Source: Streptomyces parvus
GTDB lineage: Bacteria; Actinomycetota; Actinomycetes; Streptomycetales; Streptomycetaceae
Reading direction: 5' to 3'
NCBI RefSeq assembly: GCF_014648875.1
Contig: NZ_BMRY01000002.1
Coordinates: 806,001-870,000 of the forward strand
DNA length: 64,000 bases
Made by a program: the position numbers and the translations under genes. The notes below the pieces were generated by a model that saw only the letters and a program-made list of their open reading frames with translations, did no database searches and was not told where the DNA came from. This document shows, piece after piece, positions 25,363-34,522 of the stretch; within the stretch, counting starts at the first letter, position 1, and each line of letters begins with the position of its first letter.

Positions 25363-26256
25363 CTACTTCACCGGGGTGAAGTCCCGCGCCCCGATGAACT
25401 CCGGGCGGCGGATCGGAGCCGCGAAGGGCTCCTGTGCCGCGTTCTCCACGCTGTTGAAGACGATGAAGACGTTGCTGCGCGCGTACGGGGTGATGTTGTC
25501 GCCCGAACCGTGCATGGCGTTGCAGTCGAACCAGGTCGCCGAACCGGCCTTGCCCGTGAAGAGCTTGATGCCGTGGCGGTCGGCCATCTTCGTCAGCGCC
25601 TCGTCGGACGGGGTGCCGGCGTCCTGCATCTGGAGCGACTTCTTGTAGTTGTCCTTCGGCGTCTCGCCCGCGCAGCCGAGGAACGACTTGTGCGAACCGG
25701 GCATGATCATCAGCCCGCCGTTGGTGTCGAAGTTCTCCGTCAGCGCGATCGACACGGAGACCGTCCGCATGTTCGGCAGACCGTCCTCCGCGTGCCACGT
25801 CTCGAAGTCCGAGTGCCAGTAGAAGCCCGAGGCCCCGAAGCCCGGCTTCACGTTGATCCGGGACTGGTGGACGTACACGTCCGAGCCGAGGATCTGGCGG
25901 GCCCGGCCCACCACCCGCTCGTCGCGGACCAGCCCGGCGAAGACCTCACTGATCTTGTGGACCTCGAAGACGGACCGTACGTTCTGCGTCTGCTTCTCCA
26001 CGATGGAGCGCTCGTCGGCGCGGATCAGCGGGTCGGCGACCAGCCGGTCCAGCTCCGCCCGGTAGGCGGCGACCTCGTCCGGCGTGATCAGCTGCTCGAT
26101 GCTGAGGAAGCCGTCGTGCTCGTAGCTCTGCAGGTCCTTGGCGGCGATCGGACCCGGTGCGCCCGGCGCGGACCAGATGACCGGGTCCTGGCGGGGAGTG
26201 GTCATCTCGGCGGCGCCGCGCGAGGGGTACAGATCGGCGCGTACTTCGGTGGTCAT
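25363..26256 (-). CDS. ectD: Ectoine hydroxylase
   Basis: 297 residues, non-haem Fe(II)/2-oxoglutarate dioxygenase (EC 1.14.11.55). The iron triad is visible in WHSDFETWHAEDG (His-x-Asp) and the distal His of DCNAMHGSGDN. It makes 5-hydroxyectoine from ectoine. Three bases after ectC; the spacing suggests translation coupling. Full length. Confidence 0.97.
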   Translation of the reverse strand: MTTEVRADLYPSRGAAEMTTPRQDPVIWSAPGAPGPIAAKDLQSYEHDGFLSIEQLITPDEVAAYRAELDRLVADPLIRADERSIVEKQTQNVRSVFEVHKISEVFAGLVRDERVVGRARQILGSDVYVHQSRINVKPGFGASGFYWHSDFETWHAEDGLPNMRTVSVSIALTENFDTNGGLMIMPGSHKSFLGCAGETPKDNYKKSLQMQDAGTPSDEALTKMADRHGIKLFTGKAGSATWFDCNAMHGSGDNITPYARSNVFIVFNSVENAAQEPFAAPIRRPEFIGARDFTPVK

Positions 26257-26259
26257 GGT

Positions 26260-26658
26260 TCAGCCCTCCTCGGTCAGCAGTGGGTAGACACCGTTCTCGT
26301 CATGGTCCTCCCGTCCGGTGACGGGGGGATTGAAGACGCACACGCAGCGGAAGTCCGTCTTGGGCCGCATGGTGTGCCGCTCATGCCCATCCAGCAGGTA
26401 CATCGTGCCGGGCGTGATCCAGTGCTTCTCGCCGGTCTCGTCGTTGGTGAGCTCGGCCTCGCCCTCGGTGCACAGCACCGCCTCGATGTGGTTCGCGTAC
26501 CACATGGAGGTCTCCGTGCCCGCGTACAGCACGGTCTCGTGGAGCGAGAAGCCCACCTTCTCCTTGGCGAGCACGATGCGCTTGCTCTCCCAGGTGCCGG
26601 ACGCGGCCTTCACATGCCGGTCGGTGTTCTCGATGTCACTGAACGATCGGACGATCAC
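26260..26658 (-). CDS. ectC: L-ectoine synthase
   Basis: 132 residues, cupin (EC 4.2.1.108), closing N-gamma-acetyl-diaminobutyrate to ectoine. [18 protein letters not shown] start, [32 protein letters not shown] and [12 protein letters not shown] are the family blocks. Downstream of ectB, upstream of ectD in the operon. Confidence 0.97.
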   Translation of the reverse strand: MIVRSFSDIENTDRHVKAASGTWESKRIVLAKEKVGFSLHETVLYAGTETSMWYANHIEAVLCTEGEAELTNDETGEKHWITPGTMYLLDGHERHTMRPKTDFRCVCVFNPPVTGREDHDENGVYPLLTEEG

Positions 26659-26747
26659 GGTGAGCGGTTGCCTTTCTCTTCTCTGCGCGGGCCCCGGGCG
26701 TCACAGCCCGGGGCCTCTCTTCTTCCACCTGCCCCGGCAGTACCGGG

Positions 26748-28010
26748 TCAGGCCGTCTCGCGGACGGAGCGGGCCAGCGTGCGCAGGCCCTCGTCCAGCT
26801 CTTCGGGGGTGATGGTCAGCGGCGGCAGCAGCTTGACGACCTCGCTCTGCGGGCCGGAGGTCTCCAGCAGGAGCCCCAGCTCGAAGGCGCGGGCGCAGAC
26901 CGCGGAGGCGCGGGCCGGGTCCTCGAACTCCATGCCCCACACCAGGCCCCGGCCGCGGAAGCTCGCGGTCGGCTCCTCGGCGCAGACGGCCAGCAGCGTC
27001 TGCTCGATCTGCTCGCCGCGGGCCAGGGTCTGCTTCTCCATCTGGCCGTCCGCCCAGTACGCCTGCAGCGCGGCGGCGGCCGTGACGAAGGCCGGGTTGT
27101 TGCCGCGGAAGGTGCCGTTGTGCTCGCCCGGCTCCCAGATGTCCAGCTCCGGCTTGAACAGGCAGAGCGACATCGGCAGCCCGTAGCCGCTGATGGACTT
27201 CGACAGCGTGACGATGTCCGGGACGATGCCGGCCTCCTCGAAGGAGAAGAAGCCGCCGGTCCGGCCGCAGCCCATCTGGATGTCGTCGACGATCAGCAGC
27301 ATGTCCTGGCGCTCGCACAGCTCCTTGAGCGCGCGCAGCCACTCGGCGCGGGCGACGTTGATGCCGCCCTCGCCCTGGACGGTCTCCACGATCACGGCGG
27401 CGGGCTTGTTCAGCCCGGAGCCCTGGTCCTCCAGCAGCCGCTCGAACCACAGGAAGTCGGGGACCGTACCGTCGAAGTAGTTGTCGAACGGCATCGGGGT
27501 GCCGTGCACCAGCGGGATGCCGGCCCCGGCGCGCTTGAAGGCGTTGCCGGTGACGGCGAGCGAGCCCAGCGACATGCCGTGGAAGGCGTTGGTGAACGAG
27601 ACGACGGACTCGCGGCCCTTGACCTTGCGCGCCAGCTTCAGCGCCGACTCGACGGCGTTGGTGCCGGTCGGGCCGGGGAACATCACCTTGTACGGCAGGT
27701 CGCGCGGGCGCAGGATCACGTTCTGGAACGTCTCCAGGAACGCGCGCTTGGCGGTGGTCGCCATGTCCAGGCCGTGGGTGATGCCGTCGCGCTCGATGTA
27801 GTCGATCAGCGCTCGTTTCAGGACCGGGTTGTTGTGGCCGTAGTTGAGCGAGCCGGCCCCGGCGAAGAAGTCCAGGTAGGAGTGGCCGTCCTCGTCGGTC
27901 AGCCGGGCGCCCTGCGCACGGTCGAAGACGGCGGGCCAGCCGCGGCAGTAGCTCCGGACCTCGGACTCCAGGGTCTCGAAGACACTCAGTTCGGGCGGGG
28001 TGATGGTCAC
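26748..28010 (-). CDS. ectB: Diaminobutyrate-2-oxoglutarate transaminase
   Basis: 420 residues, class III PLP aminotransferase (EC 2.6.1.76). N-terminal [16 protein letters not shown], substrate loop [27 protein letters not shown] and the Schiff-base Lys in [10 protein letters not shown] are as in EctB. Produces L-2,4-diaminobutyrate from aspartate semialdehyde. A 153-base gap separates it from ectA and 89 bases from ectC. Confidence 0.97.
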   Translation of the reverse strand: MTITPPELSVFETLESEVRSYCRGWPAVFDRAQGARLTDEDGHSYLDFFAGAGSLNYGHNNPVLKRALIDYIERDGITHGLDMATTAKRAFLETFQNVILRPRDLPYKVMFPGPTGTNAVESALKLARKVKGRESVVSFTNAFHGMSLGSLAVTGNAFKRAGAGIPLVHGTPMPFDNYFDGTVPDFLWFERLLEDQGSGLNKPAAVIVETVQGEGGINVARAEWLRALKELCERQDMLLIVDDIQMGCGRTGGFFSFEEAGIVPDIVTLSKSISGYGLPMSLCLFKPELDIWEPGEHNGTFRGNNPAFVTAAAALQAYWADGQMEKQTLARGEQIEQTLLAVCAEEPTASFRGRGLVWGMEFEDPARASAVCARAFELGLLLETSGPQSEVVKLLPPLTITPEELDEGLRTLARSVRETA

Positions 28011-28163
28011 AGCGGGTCTCCTGCGTGAGGGGGTGTGACGGGCGGTGGTCTCGTGCTCCCCGCCGCACGGATGCGGCCGGGACCGCGCCGGGTGGTCGGC
28101 CGGCGCGAAAAGTCGTGGGGGCCGGGCGCACGGGTCGGGTGCGCCGAGCGTGCCCGGGCGGGC

Positions 28164-28694
28164 TCAGGTGGCGAACGGGCCGATCCGGTAGAGCACCTCG
28201 GGCAGGTGGGTCCCTTCGGGGAACAGATCGCCGTCGAAGAGGACCTCCTGCTCCAGCGCCACGTCGTGCCGCTGGGCGTAGGACGTGAACAGCCGGTCGG
28301 AGGCGGTGTTGTCCGGGGTGATCGTCGTCTCCACGGACGACAGACCCTGGTCGGCGGCGACCCGGGCGGTCAGCGCGTCCAGCAGCGTGGCGGCCAGCCC
28401 CTTGCCGCGGTGGGCCGCGTCGACGGCCACCTGCCAGACGACGAGGGTCTGGGGGCGGTCGGGCCGGATGTAGCCCGTCACGAAGGCGATGGGCTCGCCG
28501 CTCTCGCCACGGGCGACGACGGAGGTCGCGGCGAAGTCACGGCACCACAGCAGGTAGCTGTACGAGGAGTTCAGGTCCAGGACCTGGGAGTCGCGGGCAA
28601 TGCGCCAGATCGCGGCTCCGTCCTCCACTCGCGGCGCATCGATACTGAGGAATTCGCTTCGGGCACGGGCAAGATCTGCTGGTGCGGCGGTCAT
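28164..28694 (-). CDS. ectA: Diaminobutyrate acetyltransferase
   Basis: 176 residues, GNAT fold (EC 2.3.1.178). LDLNSSYSYLLWCRDF and VDAAHRGKGLAATLLDAL are the EctA family signatures. Start MTAAPAD at 28694 gives the usual family length; an ATG twelve codons earlier (28730) adds an uncharged tail. No clear ribosome-binding site precedes 28694. First gene of the ectABCD operon; the relatively AT-rich leader upstream probably holds its promoter. Confidence 0.94.
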   Translation of the reverse strand: MTAAPADLARARSEFLSIDAPRVEDGAAIWRIARDSQVLDLNSSYSYLLWCRDFAATSVVARGESGEPIAFVTGYIRPDRPQTLVVWQVAVDAAHRGKGLAATLLDALTARVAADQGLSSVETTITPDNTASDRLFTSYAQRHDVALEQEVLFDGDLFPEGTHLPEVLYRIGPFAT

Positions 28695-29001
28695 GAAATT
28701 GAATTTACCCAGCAAATTTGGAAATTGCATCGACGCAAGGGGTTGGGCAGCGGGCGCCCATGTGTTATCAGGCGTGCGCGAGACCCCCACTGAATCGGAA
28801 GCGATTTCCACCCTTATGTCCTGAATTTATCGGGCATAACGCCGAGCTTGTGGAGTCGGTCACAAGGTCGTAACTCTCTCGGTACGCACCCGAATCGCGA
28901 AGTCGGATTCGCGGGAAAACTGGTGCGTTTAGGTTACAGAAAAGCGGGCATAAGAATGCGGGAAGCTGTTTTCCGAAAAACAGCTTCCCGCATTGTGCAA
29001 T
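28695..29001 (-). other. Ect upstream noncoding region, AT-richer than its surroundings
   Basis: 307 bases without a convincing gene. Contains an AT-rich stretch just before ectA, likely the osmotic-stress promoter, and the hairpin at 28955-28994. No EctR-type operator was recognised. Confidence 0.6.
28955..28994 (-). terminator. Terminator hairpin
   Basis: Perfect 18-base arms (28955-28972, 28977-28994), loop CCGA, immediately downstream of the class V aminotransferase gene at 29002. Confidence 0.92.
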
Positions 29002-30108
29002 TTATCGGCTCGGCCAGGTTTTCGAAACAGCCCGGCGGGCAGCCTCGATATCGACCTGCCGGCCCGCATCGGTCAGCGCCGCCCCCAGAGCCGCGAGCGA
29101 GGACAGCACCGCGCCCCGCGTCGCATCCGCCCCGTAATGGTTGACCCGGATCATCTCCTTGGACAGCGCCCCGCCGCCCGCGACCAGCGGCAGCGCGGGG
29201 TCCGCCGCCAGTGCCGCCGCGACCAGCGCGGCCGCGTCCGTCCCCGCCGGGGCGCGCAGCGTCGTCGCCACCGGGGCCGCGTCCCGAGCCTCGTGGACGT
29301 ACGGCTCGAGACCGCCGCCCAGCGCCACCGCTCCGGCCCGGGTCGCCGCGGCGGCCGAGGCGTGCCGGGCCATCACCGTCTCCAGGCCCTCGTCCTCGAT
29401 CCGGGCCACACACGCCTCCAGGCCCAGCATCTCCAGCTGCGCCGGGGCGTGCGGCAGAGCCGTGCGGCCGCCGTCGATCCAGCGCTCCTTCCAGTCCAGC
29501 AGCGAGAGGTAGGAGCGGCGCGGGGCGGTCGGGTTGGCGGCGATCCGCTCCCAGGCCCGCGCGCTCACCGACACCGCGGAGACCCCGGCGGGCCCGCCCA
29601 TGGCCTTCTGCGCGCCGATCACGCACAGGTCGACGCCCCAGGCGTCCGGCAGCAGCGGTTCGGCGCCGACCGAGGCGACCGCGTCCAGCATGAACAGCGC
29701 GCCGTGCGCCCGGACCACCTCGCCGATCTCCGCGACCGGGTTGGTGTTGCCGGTCGCGGCCTCCGCGTGCACCAGCGAGACGAAGTCGATCTCCGGGTGC
29801 TCGGCCAGCGCCTCGGCGACCTGGCCGGCGGTCACCGCCGTGTGGAAGGGCACCGCGAGATCGACGACCTGCGCACCGCAGTCCCGCAGCCAGTTGCCGA
29901 AGGTCTGCCCGTACGGACCCGTGACCACGTTCAGCGCGGTCGAGCCGGGCCGCGCGCCGCTGCGGATACAGCCCTCCAGCGGCAGCAGCGCCTCGCCCTG
30001 GGTGATGACGACGTCCTGCTCCGTGGCGAGGAGCCGGGCCACGCGCCGCTCGATCGCCGCGAAGTGGCCGGCGGTCAGCGGGGGAAGATCGAGGAAGGGG
30101 TGCGTCAC
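29002..30108 (-). CDS. Class V aminotransferase (alanine-glyoxylate/serine-pyruvate type)
   Basis: 368 residues. N-terminal THPFLDLPPLTAGHF, QGEALLPLEGCI, LDAVASVGAEPL and PLP Lys in IGAQKAMGGPAG are typical of the aminotransferase V family with alanine-glyoxylate transaminases. Position next to ectA is adjacent but opposite to nothing else on its strand; a link to amino-acid or pyrimidine nitrogen metabolism is possible. Ends at the strong terminator at 28955. Confidence 0.88.
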   Translation of the reverse strand: MTHPFLDLPPLTAGHFAAIERRVARLLATEQDVVITQGEALLPLEGCIRSGARPGSTALNVVTGPYGQTFGNWLRDCGAQVVDLAVPFHTAVTAGQVAEALAEHPEIDFVSLVHAEAATGNTNPVAEIGEVVRAHGALFMLDAVASVGAEPLLPDAWGVDLCVIGAQKAMGGPAGVSAVSVSARAWERIAANPTAPRRSYLSLLDWKERWIDGGRTALPHAPAQLEMLGLEACVARIEDEGLETVMARHASAAAATRAGAVALGGGLEPYVHEARDAAPVATTLRAPAGTDAAALVAAALAADPALPLVAGGGALSKEMIRVNHYGADATRGAVLSSLAALGAALTDAGRQVDIEAARRAVSKTWPSR

Positions 30109-30182
30109 GGTGGGGCTCTCTTCGGGTTCGTCCGTCGGTCGAAAGGCACTGGCAGCCTACCGACGGCCCACCGGAGGCCTCG

Positions 30183-30252
30183 TACAGTGCCGCGTATGAG
30201 TGATCGGGTGAGCGGTCGGACGGCCGGCCGGACGGGTGGTCGAAGTGAGTGA
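30183..30252 (+). promoter_or_regulatory. Leaderless upstream ORF before the amidohydrolase
   Basis: TACAGT at 30183-30188 ends seven bases before an ATG at 30196 that opens an 18-residue frame (MSDRVSGRTAG...), stopping at 30250-30252 inside the amidohydrolase start (GTG 30245). Promoter and peptide are prediction. The same Ser-Asp-Arg recurs after the downstream GTG. Confidence 0.5.
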
Positions 30253-31345
30253 TCGGGAGGAGCGGCCGGTGCTGCGGGTGAAGGGCCGGGTGCTGGTCGG
30301 CCCGGACGAGGTGCGGGACGAACTGTGGGCGGTGGACGGGCGGATCACCTACGAGCGCCCGCCCGGCGCCGACGACGCGGTGACGGTCAGGGGCTGGGCG
30401 CTGCCCGGCCTCGTCGACGCCCACTGCCATGTCGGCCTGGACCGGCACGGACCGGTCGACGCGGCGACCGCGGAGAAGCAGGCGCTCACCGACCGGGAGA
30501 CGGGGACCCTGCTGATCCGGGACGCCGGATCGCCCTCCGACACCCGCTGGATCGACGACCGCGAGGACCTGCCGAAGATCATCAGGGCCGGCCGCCACAT
30601 CGCCAGGACCCGCCGCTACATCCGTAACTACGCGCACGAGATCGAGCCCGGCGACCTCGTCGCGTACGTCGCCCAGGAGGCCCGGCGCGGCGACGGCTGG
30701 GTCAAGCTCGTGGGGGACTGGATCGACCGCGACGCCGGGGACCTCACCGCCTGCTGGCCGCGCGGCGAGGTCGAGGCGGCCATCGCCGAGGCGCACCGCC
30801 TCGGCGCCCGGGTCACCGCGCACTGCTTCGCCGAGGAGTCGCTGCGCGATCTGGTGGAGGCGGGCATCGACTGCATCGAGCACGCCACCGGCCTCACCGA
30901 GGACACCATCCCTCTCTTCGCCGAACGCGGCGTCGCGATCGTCCCGACGCTGGTCAACATCGCCACCTTCCCCGACCTCGCGGCGGGCGGCGAGGCCAAG
31001 TTCCCCCGCTGGTCGGCCCATATGCGGCAGCTGTACGACCGCCGCTACGACACCGTGCGCTCCGCGTACGACGCCGGGATCCCGGTCTACGTCGGCACCG
31101 ACGCGGGCGGCTCCCTGGCGCACGGCCTGGTCGCGGGCGAGGTCGCCGAGCTGGTCAAGGCGGGCATCCCGCCGCTGGAAGCACTCTCCGCGACCGCGTG
31201 GGGAGCCAGGCGCTGGCTGGGGCGGCCCGGCCTGGAGGAGGGGGCCCCGGCGGATCTGGTCGTGTACGACGCGGATCCGCGCGCGGACGTCCGGGTGCTG
31301 GCCGCGCCCCGCTACATCGTGCTGAACGGGAGGGTCATCGGCTGA
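30245..31345 (+). CDS. Metal-dependent amidohydrolase
   Basis: 366 residues from GTG 30245 (369 from GTG 30236). LPGLVDAHCHVG gives the His-x-His metal site, VKLVGDWIDR may hold a carbamylated Lys, then VTAHCFAEE, IEHATG and GTDAGGS supply further ligands; imidazolonepropionase-like amidohydrolase. Cytoplasmic, substrate unknown. The leaderless 18-codon ORF overlaps its start, so translation may be coupled. Transcribed opposite to the neighbouring aminotransferase gene. Confidence 0.87.
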   Translation: MSDREERPVLRVKGRVLVGPDEVRDELWAVDGRITYERPPGADDAVTVRGWALPGLVDAHCHVGLDRHGPVDAATAEKQALTDRETGTLLIRDAGSPSDTRWIDDREDLPKIIRAGRHIARTRRYIRNYAHEIEPGDLVAYVAQEARRGDGWVKLVGDWIDRDAGDLTACWPRGEVEAAIAEAHRLGARVTAHCFAEESLRDLVEAGIDCIEHATGLTEDTIPLFAERGVAIVPTLVNIATFPDLAAGGEAKFPRWSAHMRQLYDRRYDTVRSAYDAGIPVYVGTDAGGSLAHGLVAGEVAELVKAGIPPLEALSATAWGARRWLGRPGLEEGAPADLVVYDADPRADVRVLAAPRYIVLNGRVIG

Positions 31346-31648
31346 CCGGGCGGTGTGTTGACGGGCAGTGACGGATGCGGCCGTCGGCTCGTTGATGTAG
31401 CCCGGCCCGTCCACGCACCTCGGCCCCCGCCGCGTGAAACGGGTGACGCGGAGAGGCCGGAGGGAACGCACGTGCCGAAAGATTCGAATATGCGCGCGGA
31501 AACCCCCCTTTGGGGTGAACTCACGTCAGGTATCCGCCAGTTCACCCTCAGTGCGTAAAGATTCACGGAGTCGAGGCCGCCGGCGCGGGCGATGTCCCCC
31601 ATTGGACTGCGCCGGTGGCTCCATGTCTCTTGTGGGGGTTCCACCATC
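31346..31648 (+). other. Intergenic leader of the sortase substrate
   Basis: 303 bases. It holds CCCCCA (about 31595) that can pair with TGGGGG (about 31631), near the ribosome site of the following TTG start. No promoter can be called with confidence, and no gene is seen. Confidence 0.5.
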
Positions 31649-32641
31649 TTGAACAGCAACACCTTCCGTCTCGCCGCCGTGGCGGTCGCCGCCGCCCCCG
31701 TCGCGCTGCTTGCCGCCGTCCCCGCGCACGCAGCCCCGGCGACGCCCACCACCGGCGGTGAGGGCAGGGCGAGCGCCGTTGTGCTCCGTACCGGACTCGA
31801 CGTCTCGCTCCTCAACAAGTCCGTCCAGGTGCCCCTGAAGGTCACGCTCAACGAGGTGCAGGCCCCGGCCAGCGCCGAGAAGACCGCGCTGACCGTCAAC
31901 CTGGACGGCGTGGAGGGCCGCCCGGTCAACGTGCTGCGCGCCGACGTGGCCACCGCCGATGCCACCGTCGACGAGCACAAGGCCGAGGGCTACACCAACC
32001 TGGCGAAGGCCCGGATCCATGTCCCCGGACTCGCGGCACTTCCGCTCGTCGAGGTCGAGAAGGTCACCTCCAAGGCGCTCTGCGAGACGGGCAAGCAGCC
32101 CGTCGCCGAGTCGAACGTGCTCGGCCATGTCGCGGTGCTCGGCAAGAAGGTGACGCTCAGCGCGGGCGGCCCGACCCAGGTGTCCGTGCCGGGCGTCGGC
32201 GAGGTCACCCTCGACCTGTCCAAGACGGTCACCACCGAGCGCACGGCGGCCGCGACGGCCCTCCAGCTCAAGGTGGCGGTCAACCCGCTGAAGCTCAACG
32301 TCGCCGAGGTCGACGGCGAGGTCACCCTCGCCGAGGCGACCTGCGAGACCCCGAAGGGGCCGAAGACGCCCGAGGAGCCGAAGACGCCCGAGGAGCCGAA
32401 GACGCCCGAAGAGCCGAAGACCCCTGAGGAGCCGAGCTCGACCGACGGCGGCTCCACGGGCGGCGGCGACGTGAAGACGCAGACCGGCTCCGACACGGGC
32501 ACCGCCCCCACCGAGGCCAACCTCGCCGAGACCGGCGGCAGCTCCACCACCCCGTACATCGCGGGCGGCGCGGCCCTCCTCCTCGCCGTCGGCGCGGGCG
32601 CCACGGTGCTGGCGCGCAGGCGCAGCAGCGGCCAGAGCTGA
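31649..32641 (+). CDS. LAETG cell-wall-anchored repeat protein
   Basis: 330 residues from TTG 31649, preceded by GGGGG; an in-frame ATG at 31592 is possible. A signal peptide ends at PAHA-AP. The secreted part is beta-rich with two Cys, then four Lys-Thr-Pro-Glu-Glu-Pro repeats, a Ser/Thr/Gly linker, the sortase motif LAETG, a hydrophobic segment and an Arg-Arg-Arg tail. LAxTG is the motif for class E sortases in Streptomyces. A surface role, perhaps in hyphal walls, is expected. Confidence 0.88.
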   Translation: MNSNTFRLAAVAVAAAPVALLAAVPAHAAPATPTTGGEGRASAVVLRTGLDVSLLNKSVQVPLKVTLNEVQAPASAEKTALTVNLDGVEGRPVNVLRADVATADATVDEHKAEGYTNLAKARIHVPGLAALPLVEVEKVTSKALCETGKQPVAESNVLGHVAVLGKKVTLSAGGPTQVSVPGVGEVTLDLSKTVTTERTAAATALQLKVAVNPLKLNVAEVDGEVTLAEATCETPKGPKTPEEPKTPEEPKTPEEPKTPEEPSSTDGGSTGGGDVKTQTGSDTGTAPTEANLAETGGSSTTPYIAGGAALLLAVGAGATVLARRRSSGQS

Positions 32642-32647
32642 TCCGTA

Positions 32648-32689
32648 CGACGGGGGACGGGGGCGGCACGACGGGGGACGGGGGCGGCG
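32648..32689. repeat. 21-bp tandem duplication
   Basis: 32648-32668 and 32669-32689 are identical except for the last base; the repeat runs into the terminator hairpin. Confidence 0.8.
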
Positions 32690-32714
32690 TTCGCACGGTG
32701 AGAACGCCGCCCCC
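32680..32714. terminator. Terminator hairpin
   Basis: Thirteen-base arms (32680-32692, 32702-32714), nine-base loop, between the convergent sortase-substrate and cobC genes. Confidence 0.88.
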
Positions 32715-32729
32715 GCGTTCCGGGCTCCC

Positions 32730-34355
32730 TCAGCGCCCCGATCTCGCGGGCAGTGCCTGCACGGCCTGGTCCAGGGCCTGGAGGAAACGATTGGTCGTGG
32801 CCCGGTCGCGGACCGCGAGCCGCAGCCACTGCGGCCCGAGCCCCGGGAACGTGTCGCCGCGCCGGGCCGCGAAGCCCAGCAGCCGCAGCCGCTCCCGGAC
32901 GTCCGCCGCCCGCTCCAGCCGCACCAGCACGAACGGCCCCCGGGCCTCCTCCACCACCTCCACCTCGCTGAACTCCGCGAGACCGGCGAGCAGATGGGCC
33001 CGGTCCACCGTGATCCGGTCCGCCGCCTCCGCCGCCTCCACCAGCGCCCGCGGCTCCATGCACGCCGCCGCCGCCGCCAGCGCCGGGGTGGACACCGGCC
33101 ACAGCGGCTGCGCATCGGCGAGCCGCGCCACCGTCTCCGGCTCGGCCAGCACGTAACCGATCCGCAGCCCGGCGAGCCCCCACGTCTTGGTGAGGCTGCG
33201 CAGCACCACGAGCCCCGGAACGTCCGTCCGGTCGCACAGTGCCTCGCGCTCGCCCGGCACGACGTCCATGAACGCCTCGTCGACCACCAGCGTCCGCCCC
33301 GGCCGCGCCAGCTTCTCCAGCAGGGCCGCCGGATGCAGCACGGACGTCGGGTTCGTCGGATTGCCGACCATCACGAGGTCCGCCTCCTCGGGCACCGCCG
33401 CCGGATCGAGCCGGAAGCCGTCCTCGGCCCGCAGCAGGACCCGCCCCACCTCGTGCCCGGCCGCCCGCAGCGCCGCCTCCGGCTCCGTGAACTGCGGGTG
33501 CACCACGACCGGGCGGCGCACCGGAAGCGCCCGGGCGATCAGGACGAACGCCTCGGCCGCGCCCGCCGTCAGCAGCACCCGCTCCACCGGCAGCCCGTGC
33601 CGGTCGGCCACCGCGGCCCGGGCGGACGACCCGTCGGGATAGGCGGCCAGCGAGGTGAGCGACGCGGCTATCCGCTCGCGCAGCCACGGGGGAGGGGTGT
33701 GGGTACGGACGTTCACGGCGAGATCGGTCAGATTCTCGCCGCGCACCTCCGCGTCGCCGTGGTGCCACAGGTCGGGCCCGGCACTCTCGATGTCCCGCGT
33801 GGGGGGATGCGTGGGGGGGTTCATGGCAGCCATGGTGAACGGGCGGGAGCCTGCCGTCACCGGTGAGGTGGAAGTTTTCCTGCCGGAAACATCGAAAGCC
33901 CCGTCGGCGGCCGGGAAACGGCGGGCCACCGCACAGGTCGCCACCCCCTTGGACATCCCCTTCACGGCCGCTTTCCCGACCGGGGCGCGGGTCTTCGGCA
34001 CCACCAGCTCGTCCGCCTCGATCAGCGCGGCGGCCTCCGCGACCGACACCGTCCCCACCGCCGCGCCCACCGCGGCCGAGGGGTGCGGCACCCGGACCGC
34101 GGCCAGCGCCCCCGCCGGATGCGTGCGCACCGGCACCCCGAGCCGGGCCGCCGCCCCCACGATCCCCGGCTCGTCCCCCTTGGCGTCGACCGTGGCCACC
34201 TCCACCACGTCCGCCGGGTCCAGCCCCGCCCCGCTCAACACCGCCTCGATCAGCGCGAACACCGCGTCGCCCGAGGCTCCCCGGCGTGCGCCGACCCCCA
34301 CCACCAGACTGCGGGCGCCGGACTCGGGTCCGGGGCCGAGGGATGCTCCGGTCAT
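32730..34355 (-). CDS. CobE/CbiG-C domain fused to CobC threonine-phosphate decarboxylase-like PLP enzyme
   Basis: 541 residues. Residues about 16-146 are a CobE/CbiG C-terminal domain (VVGVGARRGAS, TVDAKGDEPGI, PKTRAPVGKAAVKG). After a Pro/Thr-rich linker, residues about 190-541 are a fold type I PLP enzyme (VGNPTNPTSVL, VVDEAFMDVVPGE, RSLTKTWGLAGLRIG with Lys). CobC makes the aminopropanol arm of cobalamin (L-threonine-phosphate decarboxylase) or a related amino-transfer. The linker has no ribosome site, so fusion looks genuine. Likely controlled by the dyad upstream (34419-34438). Confidence 0.88.
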   Translation of the reverse strand: MTGASLGPGPESGARSLVVGVGARRGASGDAVFALIEAVLSGAGLDPADVVEVATVDAKGDEPGIVGAAARLGVPVRTHPAGALAAVRVPHPSAAVGAAVGTVSVAEAAALIEADELVVPKTRAPVGKAAVKGMSKGVATCAVARRFPAADGAFDVSGRKTSTSPVTAGSRPFTMAAMNPPTHPPTRDIESAGPDLWHHGDAEVRGENLTDLAVNVRTHTPPPWLRERIAASLTSLAAYPDGSSARAAVADRHGLPVERVLLTAGAAEAFVLIARALPVRRPVVVHPQFTEPEAALRAAGHEVGRVLLRAEDGFRLDPAAVPEEADLVMVGNPTNPTSVLHPAALLEKLARPGRTLVVDEAFMDVVPGEREALCDRTDVPGLVVLRSLTKTWGLAGLRIGYVLAEPETVARLADAQPLWPVSTPALAAAAACMEPRALVEAAEAADRITVDRAHLLAGLAEFSEVEVVEEARGPFVLVRLERAADVRERLRLLGFAARRGDTFPGLGPQWLRLAVRDRATTNRFLQALDQAVQALPARSGR

Positions 34356-34418
34356 CGGCGGAGTCCTGCCTTTCAGGTCATACGTCTCGGTGGTACGGGG
34401 AAGGGGGCTGGACCGCTT

Positions 34419-34438
34419 CGTATACGAATCCGTATACG
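34419..34438. promoter_or_regulatory. CGTATACG palindrome pair (operator)
   Basis: CGTATACG at 34419-34426 and again at 34431-34438; each is self-complementary and the pair is itself an inverted repeat. It sits between the divergent CobE-CobC and ZIP genes, so it could be bound by a metal or cofactor regulator; the binding protein is unknown. Confidence 0.65.
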
Positions 34439-34522
34439 GAGGCCGGGCCCGGGCGACGGGGACGCCACCGGTAAGGACACCCTGAGATGCGCGGAGGGGG
34501 CCCGATCGGCTAGCAAGGCCCC

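Noticed and set aside
28695..29001. AT-richer stretch as a horizontally acquired fragment
   Set aside because: It is noncoding, flanked by core genes, and is better explained as promoter and terminator DNA.
32340..32450. Possible CRISPR-like repeats
   Set aside because: The short direct repeats are in frame and encode Lys-Thr-Pro-Glu-Glu-Pro units of a surface protein, with no spacers.
34356..34522. Second B12 riboswitch before CobE-CobC
   Set aside because: None of the conserved riboswitch boxes is present; the only clear signal is the CGTATACG palindrome pair.
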